Positions 1 through 8,600 of a stretch of 41,742 nt of DNA are shown here, in pieces. Location of the stretch: NCBI GenBank assembly GCA_027484025.1, contig JAIXTI010000007.1, positions 1 through 41,742 on the forward strand, written 5' to 3'. Each line of letters opens with the position of its first letter. Within the stretch, counting starts at the first letter, position 1. The DNA is from a bacterium (GTDB lineage Bacteria > Gemmatimonadota > Gemmatimonadetes > Gemmatimonadales > Gemmatimonadaceae). Under the pieces are notes generated by a model. The model did no database searches. It worked only from the letters and a program-made list of their open reading frames with translations, and was not told the DNA's origin. The translations under genes were made by a program, and so were the position numbers.

Positions 1-522
1 GGCGCCCTGCTCAAAACCGCCGGGCTGGCGACGCTCGTGCATCGCGGACCGGCGCGCGTGTTCGAAAGTGAAGAGGCGGCGCAGGTCGCGGTCACGCAGC
101 GCGATTATCGCGAAGGCGATGTGCTCGTCATTCGCAACGAAGGCCCGCGCGGTGGTCCGGGGATGCGCGAAATGCTGGGCATTACCGCGCTGTTGTACGG
201 CCAGGGGATGGGCGACAAAGTCGCGCTGCTCACCGACGGACGGTTCAGCGGCGCCACGCGCGGTTTGTGCGTTGGACACGCCGGGCCGGAAGCCGCCGAT
301 CGCGGCCCCATCGCACTGCTGCATGATGGCGACATCATTGCCATCGACGCGCGCCCGGAGGCGCGCCGCATTACGGTGGAAGTCAGCGACGAAACGCTGG
401 CCGCACGATTGGCCGCACTGCCGGTGCGTGCGTCGTCAGTGCGTGGCGGTGTGCTCGAGAAGTACCGCGCGCTCGTGGGCGCCGCGCACCTCGGCGCGGT
501 CACGCATTCGGGACCAGTGTAG
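1..522 (+). CDS. ilvD: Dihydroxy-acid dehydratase, C-terminal part (5' end outside window)
   Basis: This is the C-terminal ~173 residues of the IlvD/Edd dehydratase family. The family enzyme dehydrates 2,3-dihydroxy-3-methyl acids to 2-oxo acids in valine, isoleucine and leucine synthesis in the cytoplasm. The reading frame is open from base 1. Recognisable C-terminal motifs are [17 protein letters not shown], the [13 protein letters not shown] segment and [21 protein letters not shown], which are typical of this family's substrate- and Mg-binding C-terminal domain. The Fe-S cysteines and most of the N-terminal domain lie upstream of the window. The stop codon TAG directly abuts the stop of the convergent downstream gene, leaving no intergenic space. 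A sugar-acid dehydratase (Edd type) is the alternative, but the spacing and motifs fit IlvD better. Confidence 0.9.
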   Translation, partial: GALLKTAGLATLVHRGPARVFESEEAAQVAVTQRDYREGDVLVIRNEGPRGGPGMREMLGITALLYGQGMGDKVALLTDGRFSGATRGLCVGHAGPEAADRGPIALLHDGDIIAIDARPEARRITVEVSDETLAARLAALPVRASSVRGGVLEKYRALVGAAHLGAVTHSGPV

Positions 523-1002
523 CTACTCGCGCGGTGCCGCCGGCATGGCGGGCATGCACATCACGTACACGTGATAGCGCTGCTCACCGGGCTGCAATGC
601 GCGCGTCTCGCCCGCTTTGTCTTCGGCCTCGGTCATGAGCATGGCCGGCCCGTACACGTTGAACAGACAATCCACGTTGCCCTGGCGAAAGCGCAGCGAG
701 GCTTCGTTCGGTGCATCGCGCGGGTCGGGGGTGCGCGTCCATCCCACCGCGCGAATGCGCTCGTAGAAGGCCACCGCTTCCGGCTGGACGCCACGCGCTG
801 TGCCACCGGCTGCGGTGACCTTGCAGCCGGGGACCTTTTTCCGCGTGCGCCAGTCGTCGATGGTGTCGGGCTCGACGATGGCGGCCATGTTGCGGTCGGT
901 GCGCAAGAAGGTAGCGGCGGCGGTGCACAGCGGGTGGCTGGGCTGCACGACCGGCGTTGACCGCGTTGGCGAGGCAAAAGCAAAAAGCAGAAGGAAACGC
1001 AT
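523..1002 (-). CDS. Hypothetical exported protein, 159 aa
   Basis: I do not recognise a family. The product begins with a short positively charged end and a hydrophobic stretch (MRFLLLFAFASP), consistent with a Sec signal, though no cleavage site is clear. The mature part has scattered cysteines (near residues 26, 60, 112 and 149), a basic RTRKKVPGCK segment around residues 52-61, and a C-terminal GEQRYHVYVMCMP stretch. The protein might therefore be disulfide-bonded in the periplasm, which is inference. The stop abuts the stop of ilvD on the other strand. Upstream in the direction of transcription is a large palindrome, which separates it from the next minus-strand gene. No clear Shine-Dalgarno is seen before the ATG, so the start is moderately certain. 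Confidence 0.6.
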   Translation of the reverse strand: MRFLLLFAFASPTRSTPVVQPSHPLCTAAATFLRTDRNMAAIVEPDTIDDWRTRKKVPGCKVTAAGGTARGVQPEAVAFYERIRAVGWTRTPDPRDAPNEASLRFRQGNVDCLFNVYGPAMLMTEAEDKAGETRALQPGEQRYHVYVMCMPAMPAAPRE

Positions 1003-1044
1003 ATCTGAACAGTGGAGATGTGCGGGGCGGATGCCAAGCGCTTT

Positions 1045-1260
1045 GAACTACGGTTGTTTGGTCCGGCGGCCTACGGGCGACGAATCGAGCCCTCAGGAAA
1101 AAGAACGCAAGGGCACAGGAGAAAGCGCGGTGCCGTTCACCAAAAACGGGACTGCAGTTCCGTGCGGATGGAACCGTGCTTTTCCCTGTGCTCTTGCGTT
1201 CTTTTTCCTGAGGGCTAGATCCGTCTGCCAGTAAGTCGCCGGACCAACCAACCGTATTTC
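1045..1260. repeat. Large imperfect palindrome (~215 bp inverted repeat)
   Basis: Two arms of about 105-110 bp meet at the self-complementary octamer ACTGCAGT (1151-1158). A 23-bp block at 1088-1110 is perfectly inverted at 1194-1216. The adjoining blocks 1111-1131 and 1173-1193 match at 17 of 21 positions, and the outer blocks 1051-1067 and 1238-1254 match at 16 of 17. The remainder aligns with small indels. Transcribed on either strand it would fold into one very long hairpin. It lies between two minus-strand genes and contains no plausible coding sequence. It may be an inverted duplication or a miniature mobile element; I cannot tell which, and I noticed no other copy in the window. Confidence 0.85.
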
Positions 1261-1269
1261 GACCGCAGT

Positions 1270-1869
1270 TCAGCGCCGCCGCCCGCCTCCGCCTCGCCCA
1301 TTCACCACAATCGGCACACCCACAAACCCCGTGTAGAACGGCCGGAACCCAACGCCACCGAAGCCGCCACCCCATGGCCCGAACGGGGCGCCAAAGCCTC
1401 CGTAGAACCACGGATCGAAGTAGGGGTAGTTGGCATACGCCCGGCGCCCTTTATCGCTGTCTGTGGCCACTTCCAGCGGCGCGACGGCCACCGATGCGTT
1501 GCCTTGCACATCCTTGCAGGCCCGTTTGTCCTTCTCCGCCTTGGCGACCAGCTTGTCGCCCATCCATAGTTCGACATCGTCTTTCGATTTGGACGAGAAC
1601 TGCACCTGCTCGTGCGCGCCCAGCGACACGGGCGACTGCGTACCGCTCTTGGCGACCCCAAGCTTCGCCTCAACCGGCTTGTCGCCGTCGTTGCGCAACA
1701 AGAAGGTGTCGTCGCAGAGGTAACCGAACGTCAGGCGCGCGACGTCGGCCACGGCACTGCGCTGCAGGTCGGCGATCTGCGCGGCTGCCGCTCGTGGTAG
1801 CACCGCCGTGAGCGCGAGCCCGAGAACTACCGGTGCGCGCGACGTCCTGCGAATTGATATGCGTTTCAC
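1270..1869 (-). CDS. Hypothetical secreted protein with glycine/proline/aromatic-rich tail, 199 aa
   Basis: No family recognised. The GTG start at 1869 is chosen because an AGGAGA ribosome-binding site lies 7 nt upstream. Residues 1-30 form a long, arginine-rich Sec signal with a hydrophobic core and an AAAA-Q cleavage region. Residues 35-130 look like a small beta-rich domain (FGYLCDDTFLLRNDGDKPVEAKLGV resembles immunoglobulin-like folds) with one cysteine pair (about C52 and C118). From about residue 143 the chain becomes low-complexity, rich in Gly, Phe, Pro, Tyr and Trp, and ends in GRGGGGRRR. Such a tail suggests a surface or cell-envelope role, but this is inference. The 3' end sits at the edge of the palindrome. 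Confidence 0.65.
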   Translation of the reverse strand: MKRISIRRTSRAPVVLGLALTAVLPRAAAAQIADLQRSAVADVARLTFGYLCDDTFLLRNDGDKPVEAKLGVAKSGTQSPVSLGAHEQVQFSSKSKDDVELWMGDKLVAKAEKDKRACKDVQGNASVAVAPLEVATDSDKGRRAYANYPYFDPWFYGGFGAPFGPWGGGFGGVGFRPFYTGFVGVPIVVNGRGGGGRRR

Positions 1870-1997
1870 AACGATCTCTCCTGCTGCTCACTCTGGCAGC
1901 CGGACGGGGTGCGTCGAGGCGCTGCACCCTTCGTGGCGCGCGCACTCATGCAGACAAACACCGAGTGCGCGAGCCACCCTACGCCATCCTGTGCGCG

Positions 1998-4202
1998 TTA
2001 CTTGGGCGCCGCCACGATCGCGAACCAGTGCGTGGGCAACGGCGCGGCCATACCACGCGCCTGCACCTCCGCCCGGTACAGTCCGGGCGCCAGCACCCGC
2101 CCTTCGCCGCCGCGCACATCCCACGTCACGGTGCCACCAGCATTAGTGGGAACCGCCAGCAGCAGAGCGCCGTCGGGACTGTACACGAGCACATAACCGT
2201 TTGGCGGCGTGTTCACGAAGGCCACCTGCGCCGGCGCACTGGCCCGCACACCAAAGAGCATGGGCAGGCGCGGCGCCGTCCGCACCGCCGACACCGGCGA
2301 CGGGAGCGCCGACAGCTGCGCGACCTTCTTGCCGTTCGACTTCACCACCAGCAGCGCCTCCAGCGCCGAGGCATAGTCAGGCTCGAGACGCACGGCATCG
2401 AGCAGCGCCGCCGAGGCGGGGGCGGTCTGCTGCTGCGCGAGCAGGGCGAGCCCAAGGTTGAACGAAGCCGACGCCAGGCTGGGCTGCTCGCGCAACGCCG
2501 CCCGGTACTCCCGCACTGCGTCGCTCAGTGCACCCTCCTGCTGCAGCACATCCGCGTACTCGGCGCGCATCCACGCCAGCGCCGGCTGCGACGACAACGC
2601 ACGCTCGTAGAGTGCGCGGGCGTCGTCGGTGTCCCCCTGTCGCACCTTCGCCTGGGCGAGCGCACGCAACACATCGGGACGCGTGTCTCCGAGTTCCATG
2701 GCACGCTCGAGCGCCGCGGCCGCTTCCTTCTGTCGTCCGCGTGCCTGATGCGCGACCCCGAGCAGGAAGTGTCCCTGCGGATAGGCGCGATCGTTCGCCA
2801 GCAACGGCGTAAGTTCGGTGGCCGCCTCGTCGAACATGTCGCCACTGCCCGACAGCGACGCAAACACCACCTTACCCATGGCCGTGTACAACGCACTCTC
2901 CGGCCCGCTGCGATCGCGCGCATAGTACGGCTCGATGGCCACCGCCGACTTCGCCGCGCGCGCCGAATCACGCGTCGGCACGCGAATCCAGTGATCACTG
3001 AAGGTCCCGTGAGGGACGGTACGCTCCTTCACGACCGGCATGTGACAGCTCACACAATCGCCCGCCTGCGCGTGCGACAGCTTCGCGGCCGCCGTGGTGA
3101 ACTTCGCGGTGAACGCGCTGCCGGTGTGACACGACAGACACGGCTGATTGCGCGTGGCGCGCGTCGCGGGCGCGGCGTGCGGGTTATGGCAGGTGGCGCA
3201 TTCAAGCGGCTTGTCGCTGGTCATGGAGGCGCGGAAGCACGCGCTCTGCTTGAGACGGTCGGCATGCGACACGAGATCGATATCGCCGCCATTCTTGAAG
3301 TACGCGTACTGCGCTTCGAGCTGCTTGGCGGGAGTGAAGTCGAAGGCGGTGCGCTTCTCGCGCAACACCGCGACTGACGTATGCACGTGACACTGCTCGC
3401 AGACATCCATGCGTCGATCGAGCGGCAGGCGCACCGGATTCACGATCGACGAGTCCATGCTGTGCATTGCCGGCCGCGACGCCGCGCCCGCACCGGTGCG
3501 CCATTTGGTCACGTGCAACGCCCCCGGACCATGGCAACGCTCGCAGCCAATGCCGGCGCGCAGCACGGGATACTTGCCTTCGAGATGCGGCGCCGGCGTG
3601 GGATAGCTCGAGTGACAGGCAATGCACCGGTCGGGCATGACACGCGAAAACCGCGCGTTATTGATTTCGTAGCCCGGGCTGAAATCCCAGCCGTGGTTGG
3701 CATACCATGTGAGCGGCAATTGAAAGAGCCGCCCGTTCTCTTCCGTGAAGTACGTCCGCGCCAACCGCCCGCTCCCCATCACGTAATCCATGCGGCGACG
3801 CAGCTCGTGCACCGGCATGGCGGCGTCCCCCGGACGCGTTTCGACCTGCCAGAGGGCACCAGCACTATCGATGACCTTGTACGCGTACCCGCTGGGCTGA
3901 TTCCGTAGCGCTTCCGCCATGGCCTGTTCCACTCGGCCGTCAGCGCTCCACTTGTGAAAGGAGCTCGCCATGCTGTGCTTGGCGTACGAGGCCGCCTCGG
4001 CGGCATGGCAACTCGTGCAGCTCGAGTCGCCCACATAGGCAACGGAGGTCGCCACGTTCCGGAACTGCCGTTCTACCGTGTCCGGTTGCTGTGCGACGGC
4101 GGCAGCCGGCGTAGCGGGACGGTCGCACGCCGACCCCGTGTACAGTGCGGCGAGTGCCAGCAGGAGGGAGGCGGCACGGAACGGGACCACGCGTGGGATC
4201 AT
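1998..4202 (-). CDS. Heptaheme c-type cytochrome lipoprotein with TPR domain
   Basis: A 734-residue predicted outer-membrane or periplasmic electron carrier. The ATG at 4202 places a signal peptide and lipobox (TGSAC, Cys26) at the N-terminus; an upstream in-frame ATG at 4256 would add 18 residues and spoil the signal. Seven CXXCH heme-binding motifs are visible near residues 62, 193, 220, 268, 335, 355 and 383. The last three form a CATCHNPH / CLSCH / CVSCHMP cluster typical of doubled-CXXCH multiheme proteins. Residues about 430-620 form TPR-like helical repeats, and the last ~90 residues look like a beta-sandwich (TVTWDVRGGEGRVLAPGLYRAEV). Similar cytochrome-TPR fusions are known, but their electron partners generally are not. 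The gene is divergent from fbp with 45 bp between start codons. Confidence 0.85.
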   Translation of the reverse strand: MIPRVVPFRAASLLLALAALYTGSACDRPATPAAAVAQQPDTVERQFRNVATSVAYVGDSSCTSCHAAEAASYAKHSMASSFHKWSADGRVEQAMAEALRNQPSGYAYKVIDSAGALWQVETRPGDAAMPVHELRRRMDYVMGSGRLARTYFTEENGRLFQLPLTWYANHGWDFSPGYEINNARFSRVMPDRCIACHSSYPTPAPHLEGKYPVLRAGIGCERCHGPGALHVTKWRTGAGAASRPAMHSMDSSIVNPVRLPLDRRMDVCEQCHVHTSVAVLREKRTAFDFTPAKQLEAQYAYFKNGGDIDLVSHADRLKQSACFRASMTSDKPLECATCHNPHAAPATRATRNQPCLSCHTGSAFTAKFTTAAAKLSHAQAGDCVSCHMPVVKERTVPHGTFSDHWIRVPTRDSARAAKSAVAIEPYYARDRSGPESALYTAMGKVVFASLSGSGDMFDEAATELTPLLANDRAYPQGHFLLGVAHQARGRQKEAAAALERAMELGDTRPDVLRALAQAKVRQGDTDDARALYERALSSQPALAWMRAEYADVLQQEGALSDAVREYRAALREQPSLASASFNLGLALLAQQQTAPASAALLDAVRLEPDYASALEALLVVKSNGKKVAQLSALPSPVSAVRTAPRLPMLFGVRASAPAQVAFVNTPPNGYVLVYSPDGALLLAVPTNAGGTVTWDVRGGEGRVLAPGLYRAEVQARGMAAPLPTHWFAIVAAPK

Positions 4203-4247
4203 GTGCCTACAGTAGCGTGTGGGACGCCTGCACGACAATCGTTCAGG
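4203..4247. promoter_or_regulatory. 45-bp divergent start region between cytochrome and fbp
   Basis: Only 45 bp separate the two start codons, so any promoters for the cytochrome (minus) and fbp (plus) must overlap each other or lie inside the opposing genes. I see no clear -35/-10 pair. Coordinated or mutually exclusive expression is possible but is inference. Confidence 0.35.
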
Positions 4248-5273
4248 ATGCGCCAATTATCCCTCACGGGCGGCAGACCCACGCTCGCGCAGTTTCTCAT
4301 CGAGTCACGCCGGGACGTTCCAAGCGCCACCGGCGACTTTGACGATCTCGTGACCGCCATTGCCCTGGCGTGCAAAGCCATCGCCCTGCAGGTCGCCCGT
4401 GGAGTGCTCGCCGTACCTGCCGGCGAGACCGACGCGACCAATGTGCAGGGGGAGATCCAGCGACCGCTGGACGTGGTCAGCAACGAACTCTTCCTGAGTG
4501 CGTGCGAGTGGAACGGCGTCTGCGCGGGTATGGTGTCGGAAGAACTCGACGCCCCCTACCTCATTCCGTCGCGCTACACACGCGGCAAATACCTGCTCTG
4601 CTTCGATCCGCTCGATGGGTCGTCGAATATCGATGTGAACATGAGCGTGGGGAGCATTTTTTCTGTGCGCCGCGCGCCTCGCGGTACGGCCGTCCCGACC
4701 ACCGAGGACTTTCTGCTCCCCGGCACCGCGCAGGTGTGTGCGGGCTATGCGCTATACGGCCCGTCGTCCATGCTCGTGCTCACCGTGGGACGCGGGACGC
4801 ACGCGTTCACCCTCGATCCGCAGCTCGGCGAATGGATTCTCACCCACCCTGACATCGCGATCGCCCCCACCACGAGGGAATTCGCGATCAATGCGTCCAA
4901 CCAGCGGCACTGGGAGCCTGCCGTGTCACGCTATGTGCAGGAGTGCCTGGAGGGCGCGACGGGCGTGCGAGGGGTGGACTTCAACATGCGCTGGATTGCG
5001 TCGCTGGTAGCCGAGGCGCACCGCATTCTCATGCGCGGCGGGGTGTTTCTGTATCCGCGTGACGCGCGGGAAGGGTACCGGCAGGGGCGATTGCGGGTGC
5101 TGTACGAGGTCCATCCCGTTGCCATGCTCATCGAGCAGGCCGGGGGGTGGGCCAGCGACGGTCACGCCCGGGTGCTTCCGCTCGTTCCGGAAGCACTGCA
5201 CGAGCGGCGAGCCTTTGTCTTCGGGGCGCGGGAGGAGGTGGGCCGGATCGAGGGGTACCACCGGGGGGGCTGA
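4248..5273 (+). CDS. fbp: Fructose-1,6-bisphosphatase class I
   Basis: A 341-residue cytoplasmic enzyme that hydrolyses fructose 1,6-bisphosphate to fructose 6-phosphate in gluconeogenesis. The length is normal for class I FBPase. Diagnostic elements are VSEEL (about residues 96-100), the metal-binding DPLDGSSNID at 120-129 and the family pattern GGVFLYPRD toward the C-terminus, followed by a region with LYEVHPVAMLIEQAGG. The frame stays open far upstream, but homology begins at the ATG at 4248 (MRQLSLTGGRPTL), just after the divergent cytochrome start. Together with glgA and glgC in this window it suggests gluconeogenic flow into storage glycogen, though the genes are not in one operon. Confidence 0.93.
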   Translation: MRQLSLTGGRPTLAQFLIESRRDVPSATGDFDDLVTAIALACKAIALQVARGVLAVPAGETDATNVQGEIQRPLDVVSNELFLSACEWNGVCAGMVSEELDAPYLIPSRYTRGKYLLCFDPLDGSSNIDVNMSVGSIFSVRRAPRGTAVPTTEDFLLPGTAQVCAGYALYGPSSMLVLTVGRGTHAFTLDPQLGEWILTHPDIAIAPTTREFAINASNQRHWEPAVSRYVQECLEGATGVRGVDFNMRWIASLVAEAHRILMRGGVFLYPRDAREGYRQGRLRVLYEVHPVAMLIEQAGGWASDGHARVLPLVPEALHERRAFVFGAREEVGRIEGYHRGG

Positions 5274-5409
5274 CCACTCAGGCGCTGGGAGGCCTAAGCC
5301 CTTGGTCCCTGTAAACCCGCCGTGAGCCCGTACCGAGACTCTCCCGAGCCCGAGCCTTTCCTATTGGCCGAAATATTTGTGCAACCCGTGCTCTCGACGA
5401 GGAGACACT

Positions 5410-7386
5410 GTGACCGTTTGGTTTTCCAATCTTCGTATTCGCCGCAAGCTGCAGGTCACCGTCGGCCTTGTTCTGGCCGGCTTGGTGGCAACCGGGCTCG
5501 TCGCCAACCGCCAACTCTCGGTGCTGAACGAGCAGTCCACCGCCGTCACCCGTGACTGGCTCCCGGGTGTGGAGCGAATCGGTGCACTGGAAAACGCCCT
5601 GACCGAGTATCGGGTCCTGCAGTTTTCGCATGTCGCGGCGCCGGACGACGAGGGTATGACGGCCGCTGAAGACGAGCTCACCAAGCAGCGCGCGGTAATC
5701 GATTCGACGGCCAAATCGTACGAAGAAACGATCATTCTGGAGGAAGATCGGAAGCTCTTCGAAGCGTACAACACGAAGGCAAGCGCCCTCTTTGCCGCCT
5801 GGCCCGAAGCGCAGTCGTTGTCGCGTGCCGGGCGAAACGCCGAGGCCCGCGCCGTACTCGCCGGCACGGTCCGCACGAAGTTCGATGATCTCCACAGCAC
5901 GCTGAACGCCCTCATCACGCTCAATCACGACGAAAGCCTCAAGGCGACCGCGAAGGCTGCTGAGGCGTACCGCACAGGCCGCGTCGTCCTGTTGGTGGTG
6001 GTCGTGCTGCTGGTAGTCGTTGGGCTCTCGCTTACCCACATCGTAAGCAAGATGATCGAGCGTACCGTCCTGGAAGTGCTGGCGCGTACGACGTCTCTGC
6101 AGCAAGTCTGTCTCACCGGCCTGCGCCATGGCTTGGAAGGCATGAGTCGCGGTGATATCTCGGTCGAGGTGGTGCCCAAGACCACACACATCCGGTCGAC
6201 GGCGAAAGACGAAATGGGCGAAATCGCCAACAGCGTCGACGGCATGATCACGCTCGCGCAGTCGGCAGTCGCCTCCTACGGCGAGATGCGCGGCGTCATC
6301 ACCAAGCTCGTCACCGAAGCCCAGTCACTGTCGGCCAGCGCGCAGGCGGGCGTCATCGACAACCGTGCCGATACCACCCAGTTCGAAGGCCGTTTCCGGG
6401 ACGTCATGACGGGGCTGAACGGCGTCATGGACGCCGTGGCCGCGCCGCTCAACGAAGCGCAGCAGGTCCTCGTTCGTGTCGCCGATCGCGACCTGAGCGC
6501 ACGCGTCGAGGGCAGCTACGCCGGCGAGTATCGTACGCTCACCGACGCGATCAACACGGCCGTGCAAAACGTCGCCGAGACGCTGCAGCAGGTGTCGAGC
6601 GCTGCCGAGCAGGTGTCGGCGGCCAGCGGGCAGATTGCCAGCGCGAGTCAGGGGCTGGCGAGCACCGCCAGCGAGCAGGCCGCGGGCATTGAGGAAATCG
6701 CGTCGAGCACGACCGAGTTTGCCAGCATGGCGAAGTCGACGGCCGCCAACACGCAGGAAGCGCTGGCGCTGGTGGAACGGACGCAGCAGAACGCCACGGA
6801 AGGGCGCCGCCGCATGGAGCGCCTCACGGAGGCCGTGCAGGAGATCCGTCGCGGCAGCCAGGAAACGTCGAAGATCGTGAAGACGATCGAAGAGATCGCC
6901 TTCCAGACCAACCTGCTGGCGCTCAACGCCGCGGTCGAAGCGGCACGCGCCGGCGACGCGGGTCGTGGCTTCGCCGTCGTCGCCGAAGAAGTTCGCAACC
7001 TGGCCATCCGCTCGGCGGAAGCGTCGCGCAATACCGCAGCGCTGATCGAACAATCGTTGCAGAGTGCTGAACGCGGCTATACGCTCAACGATGAAGTGAC
7101 GCAGAGCTTCGGAGAGATCACGACGCAGGTAGAGCGTGTGGCGCGTGTCATTGAAGAGGTGGCCACGGCGGCCGACCAGCAGTCGCGAGGGGTCACGCAG
7201 ATCAATGGCGCCGTCGACCAGTTGAATGGTACGACGCAGCAGGCCGCCTCGAACGCAGAAGAGTCGGCGAGCACGGCCGAGGAACTGTCGAGCCAGGCGC
7301 GCACCCTCGGCGCGATCGTGGGGCAGTTCACGCTGAGTCCAACGACGAGACGCCGTACCCGGCCACAGCTGCTTATGGCTGGATAA
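5410..7386 (+). CDS. Methyl-accepting chemotaxis protein (transmembrane chemoreceptor)
   Basis: A 658-residue inner-membrane receptor that relays ligand binding to CheA/CheW. The GTG at 5410 is chosen because GAGGAG lies 5 nt upstream and it gives a short basic N-terminus. TM1 is about residues 16-34. A periplasmic helical sensor resembling the four-helix-bundle type follows to about residue 190. TM2 is about 192-212 and is rich in Val/Leu. Two HAMP-like regions follow, the second around [20 protein letters not shown]. The signalling hairpin tip is near residues 494-545 ([21 protein letters not shown], then [15 protein letters not shown]). The C-terminus ends in a basic RRRTRP segment, not a CheR-binding pentapeptide. 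A strong terminator follows. The ligand cannot be predicted. Confidence 0.92.
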   Translation: MTVWFSNLRIRRKLQVTVGLVLAGLVATGLVANRQLSVLNEQSTAVTRDWLPGVERIGALENALTEYRVLQFSHVAAPDDEGMTAAEDELTKQRAVIDSTAKSYEETIILEEDRKLFEAYNTKASALFAAWPEAQSLSRAGRNAEARAVLAGTVRTKFDDLHSTLNALITLNHDESLKATAKAAEAYRTGRVVLLVVVVLLVVVGLSLTHIVSKMIERTVLEVLARTTSLQQVCLTGLRHGLEGMSRGDISVEVVPKTTHIRSTAKDEMGEIANSVDGMITLAQSAVASYGEMRGVITKLVTEAQSLSASAQAGVIDNRADTTQFEGRFRDVMTGLNGVMDAVAAPLNEAQQVLVRVADRDLSARVEGSYAGEYRTLTDAINTAVQNVAETLQQVSSAAEQVSAASGQIASASQGLASTASEQAAGIEEIASSTTEFASMAKSTAANTQEALALVERTQQNATEGRRRMERLTEAVQEIRRGSQETSKIVKTIEEIAFQTNLLALNAAVEAARAGDAGRGFAVVAEEVRNLAIRSAEASRNTAALIEQSLQSAERGYTLNDEVTQSFGEITTQVERVARVIEEVATAADQQSRGVTQINGAVDQLNGTTQQAASNAEESASTAEELSSQARTLGAIVGQFTLSPTTRRRTRPQLLMAG

Positions 7387-7418
7387 GGGCACACCGGCAA
7401 CGCATTTCACGTGACAAC

Positions 7419-7448
7419 GACCCCGGCAACGTTACATTTGCCGGGGTC
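7419..7448 (+). terminator. Rho-independent terminator after the chemoreceptor
   Basis: A perfect 11-bp GC-rich stem (7419-7429 with 7438-7448) encloses an 8-nt loop and is followed by a T-rich run (TTTCACTTTCT). It ends only 22 nt before the start codon of the next plus-strand gene. It could therefore also act as a leader attenuator for that gene if transcription starts upstream of it. Confidence 0.75.
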
Positions 7449-7470
7449 TTTCACTTTCTCAGAGGTCTTC

Positions 7471-8547
7471 ATGTCCCGCCGATTCACGCTGGGTCTGCCG
7501 CTGCTTGTTCTGGCCGGCGCCTGCACCCTGCAGCGCACGACGCCATCTGCTCCGGGCGTGTCGCGCTCATCGCAGGTGCCTTCCGGCATGGCCGGTATGG
7601 CCATGGGTACCGACGAACACATGGCACACATGAGTGCTGCCGACATGGCTGCGCCGGTGGCAACGCGTGGCGCCACGCAGCAGAACAGTGCGCTGCCCGC
7701 GAGCAACAACGGCGCCGCCGAACGCGTCAAGAACAGCCCACGCCACAGCGAATGGGTGAAGATCGCATACGCGCCAGGTTCAGCCGATTCGCTCATGGCG
7801 TGGGTCGTGTATCCGTTCAGCAAGACGGCGAGTCAGAAGGCGCCGGTTGTTGTGGTGGTGCACGAAATCTTCGGACTCTCCACGTGGGTGCGCGGCGTGG
7901 CCGACCAGTTGGCCGCCGACGGATTCATCGCGGTGGCGCCGGACTTCCTGTCGCGCGTGCGCGGCGGCGCGAGCACCGTGGAGCTGTCTGCCGACACGGC
8001 GCAGCGTCTTATTCGTGGCGTGAGTACCGACGAGCGCAACACCGTTATCAAGGCCTCGGCGAACTACGCCATGATGCTGCCGAGCGCGCAGCCGCGCTAT
8101 GCGGTCATCGGCTACTGTTGGGGTGGCACCACGACATGGGCACACGGCGTGAACGGCGGACTTAAGGGGTTCTCGGGCGGCGTCGCGTTTTACGGCGCGC
8201 CGTACACCACGGGCGGGGCGCCGGCCACCGCCACGACGGCCGCGGTGCCCGCGTCGGTCGACGCCGATTCCCTGGCAAAGATCTCGCAGCCCATCATGCT
8301 GCTCAACGGCTCGAAGGACGGCCGCATTGCGGCGCTCATGCCCGCCATCGACAGCGTCATGAAGGCCAAAGGGAAGAGCTACACCAGCATGAACTATGAA
8401 GGCGCGGTGCACGGATTCCTGCGCGCGCAGAACGATCCGCGGGCCACCAATCGCAATGAAGTCGAGGAAGCGGCGAACCTCGCCGCTGCCACAGACGCGT
8501 GGCCGCGCACGATTACGTTCCTGCGCAAGCAGCTTGGTGTGAAATAG
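7471..8547 (+). CDS. Dienelactone hydrolase-family lipoprotein
   Basis: A 358-residue alpha/beta hydrolase predicted to be exported and lipidated. The ATG at 7471 follows an AGAGG ribosome-binding site and gives a signal peptide with lipobox LAGAC. Residues about 35-60 form a Met/His-rich segment (GMAGMAMG, HMAHM) unusual for this family. The hydrolase domain then starts with VVVVVHEIFGLSTWVRGVA. The catalytic triad is visible as Cys216 in GYCWGG, Asp283 in GSKDGRI and His314 in GAVHGF. Cysteine as nucleophile is the dienelactone-hydrolase hallmark. An Ala/Thr-rich insertion precedes the Asp motif. Family members open lactones or cleave esters; the substrate here is unknown. A hairpin follows the stop. 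Confidence 0.88.
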   Translation: MSRRFTLGLPLLVLAGACTLQRTTPSAPGVSRSSQVPSGMAGMAMGTDEHMAHMSAADMAAPVATRGATQQNSALPASNNGAAERVKNSPRHSEWVKIAYAPGSADSLMAWVVYPFSKTASQKAPVVVVVHEIFGLSTWVRGVADQLAADGFIAVAPDFLSRVRGGASTVELSADTAQRLIRGVSTDERNTVIKASANYAMMLPSAQPRYAVIGYCWGGTTTWAHGVNGGLKGFSGGVAFYGAPYTTGGAPATATTAAVPASVDADSLAKISQPIMLLNGSKDGRIAALMPAIDSVMKAKGKSYTSMNYEGAVHGFLRAQNDPRATNRNEVEEAANLAAATDAWPRTITFLRKQLGVK

Positions 8548-8563
8548 ACCCGCCTGCGCGACG

Positions 8564-8600
8564 AACGGCCCGCGATGCCAGTCAGGCGTCGCGGGCCGTT
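8564..8600. terminator. Hairpin between convergent genes, possible bidirectional terminator
   Basis: A perfect 12-bp GC-rich stem (8564-8575 with 8589-8600) lies just after the dienelactone hydrolase stop and overlaps the last codons of the convergent glycosyltransferase. The T tract is poor on both sides, so termination efficiency is uncertain. Confidence 0.55.

Noticed and set aside
1833-3377. Plus-strand 514-codon frame opposite the heptaheme cytochrome
   Set aside because: Antisense, Arg/Gly-rich and without homology. The cytochrome on the minus strand is unmistakable.
5274-5409. Possible flagellar sigma promoter or riboswitch before the chemoreceptor
   Set aside because: GGCCGAAATA resembles a sigma-28 -10 but no matching -35 lies at the proper spacing, and no conserved riboswitch fold can be traced by eye.
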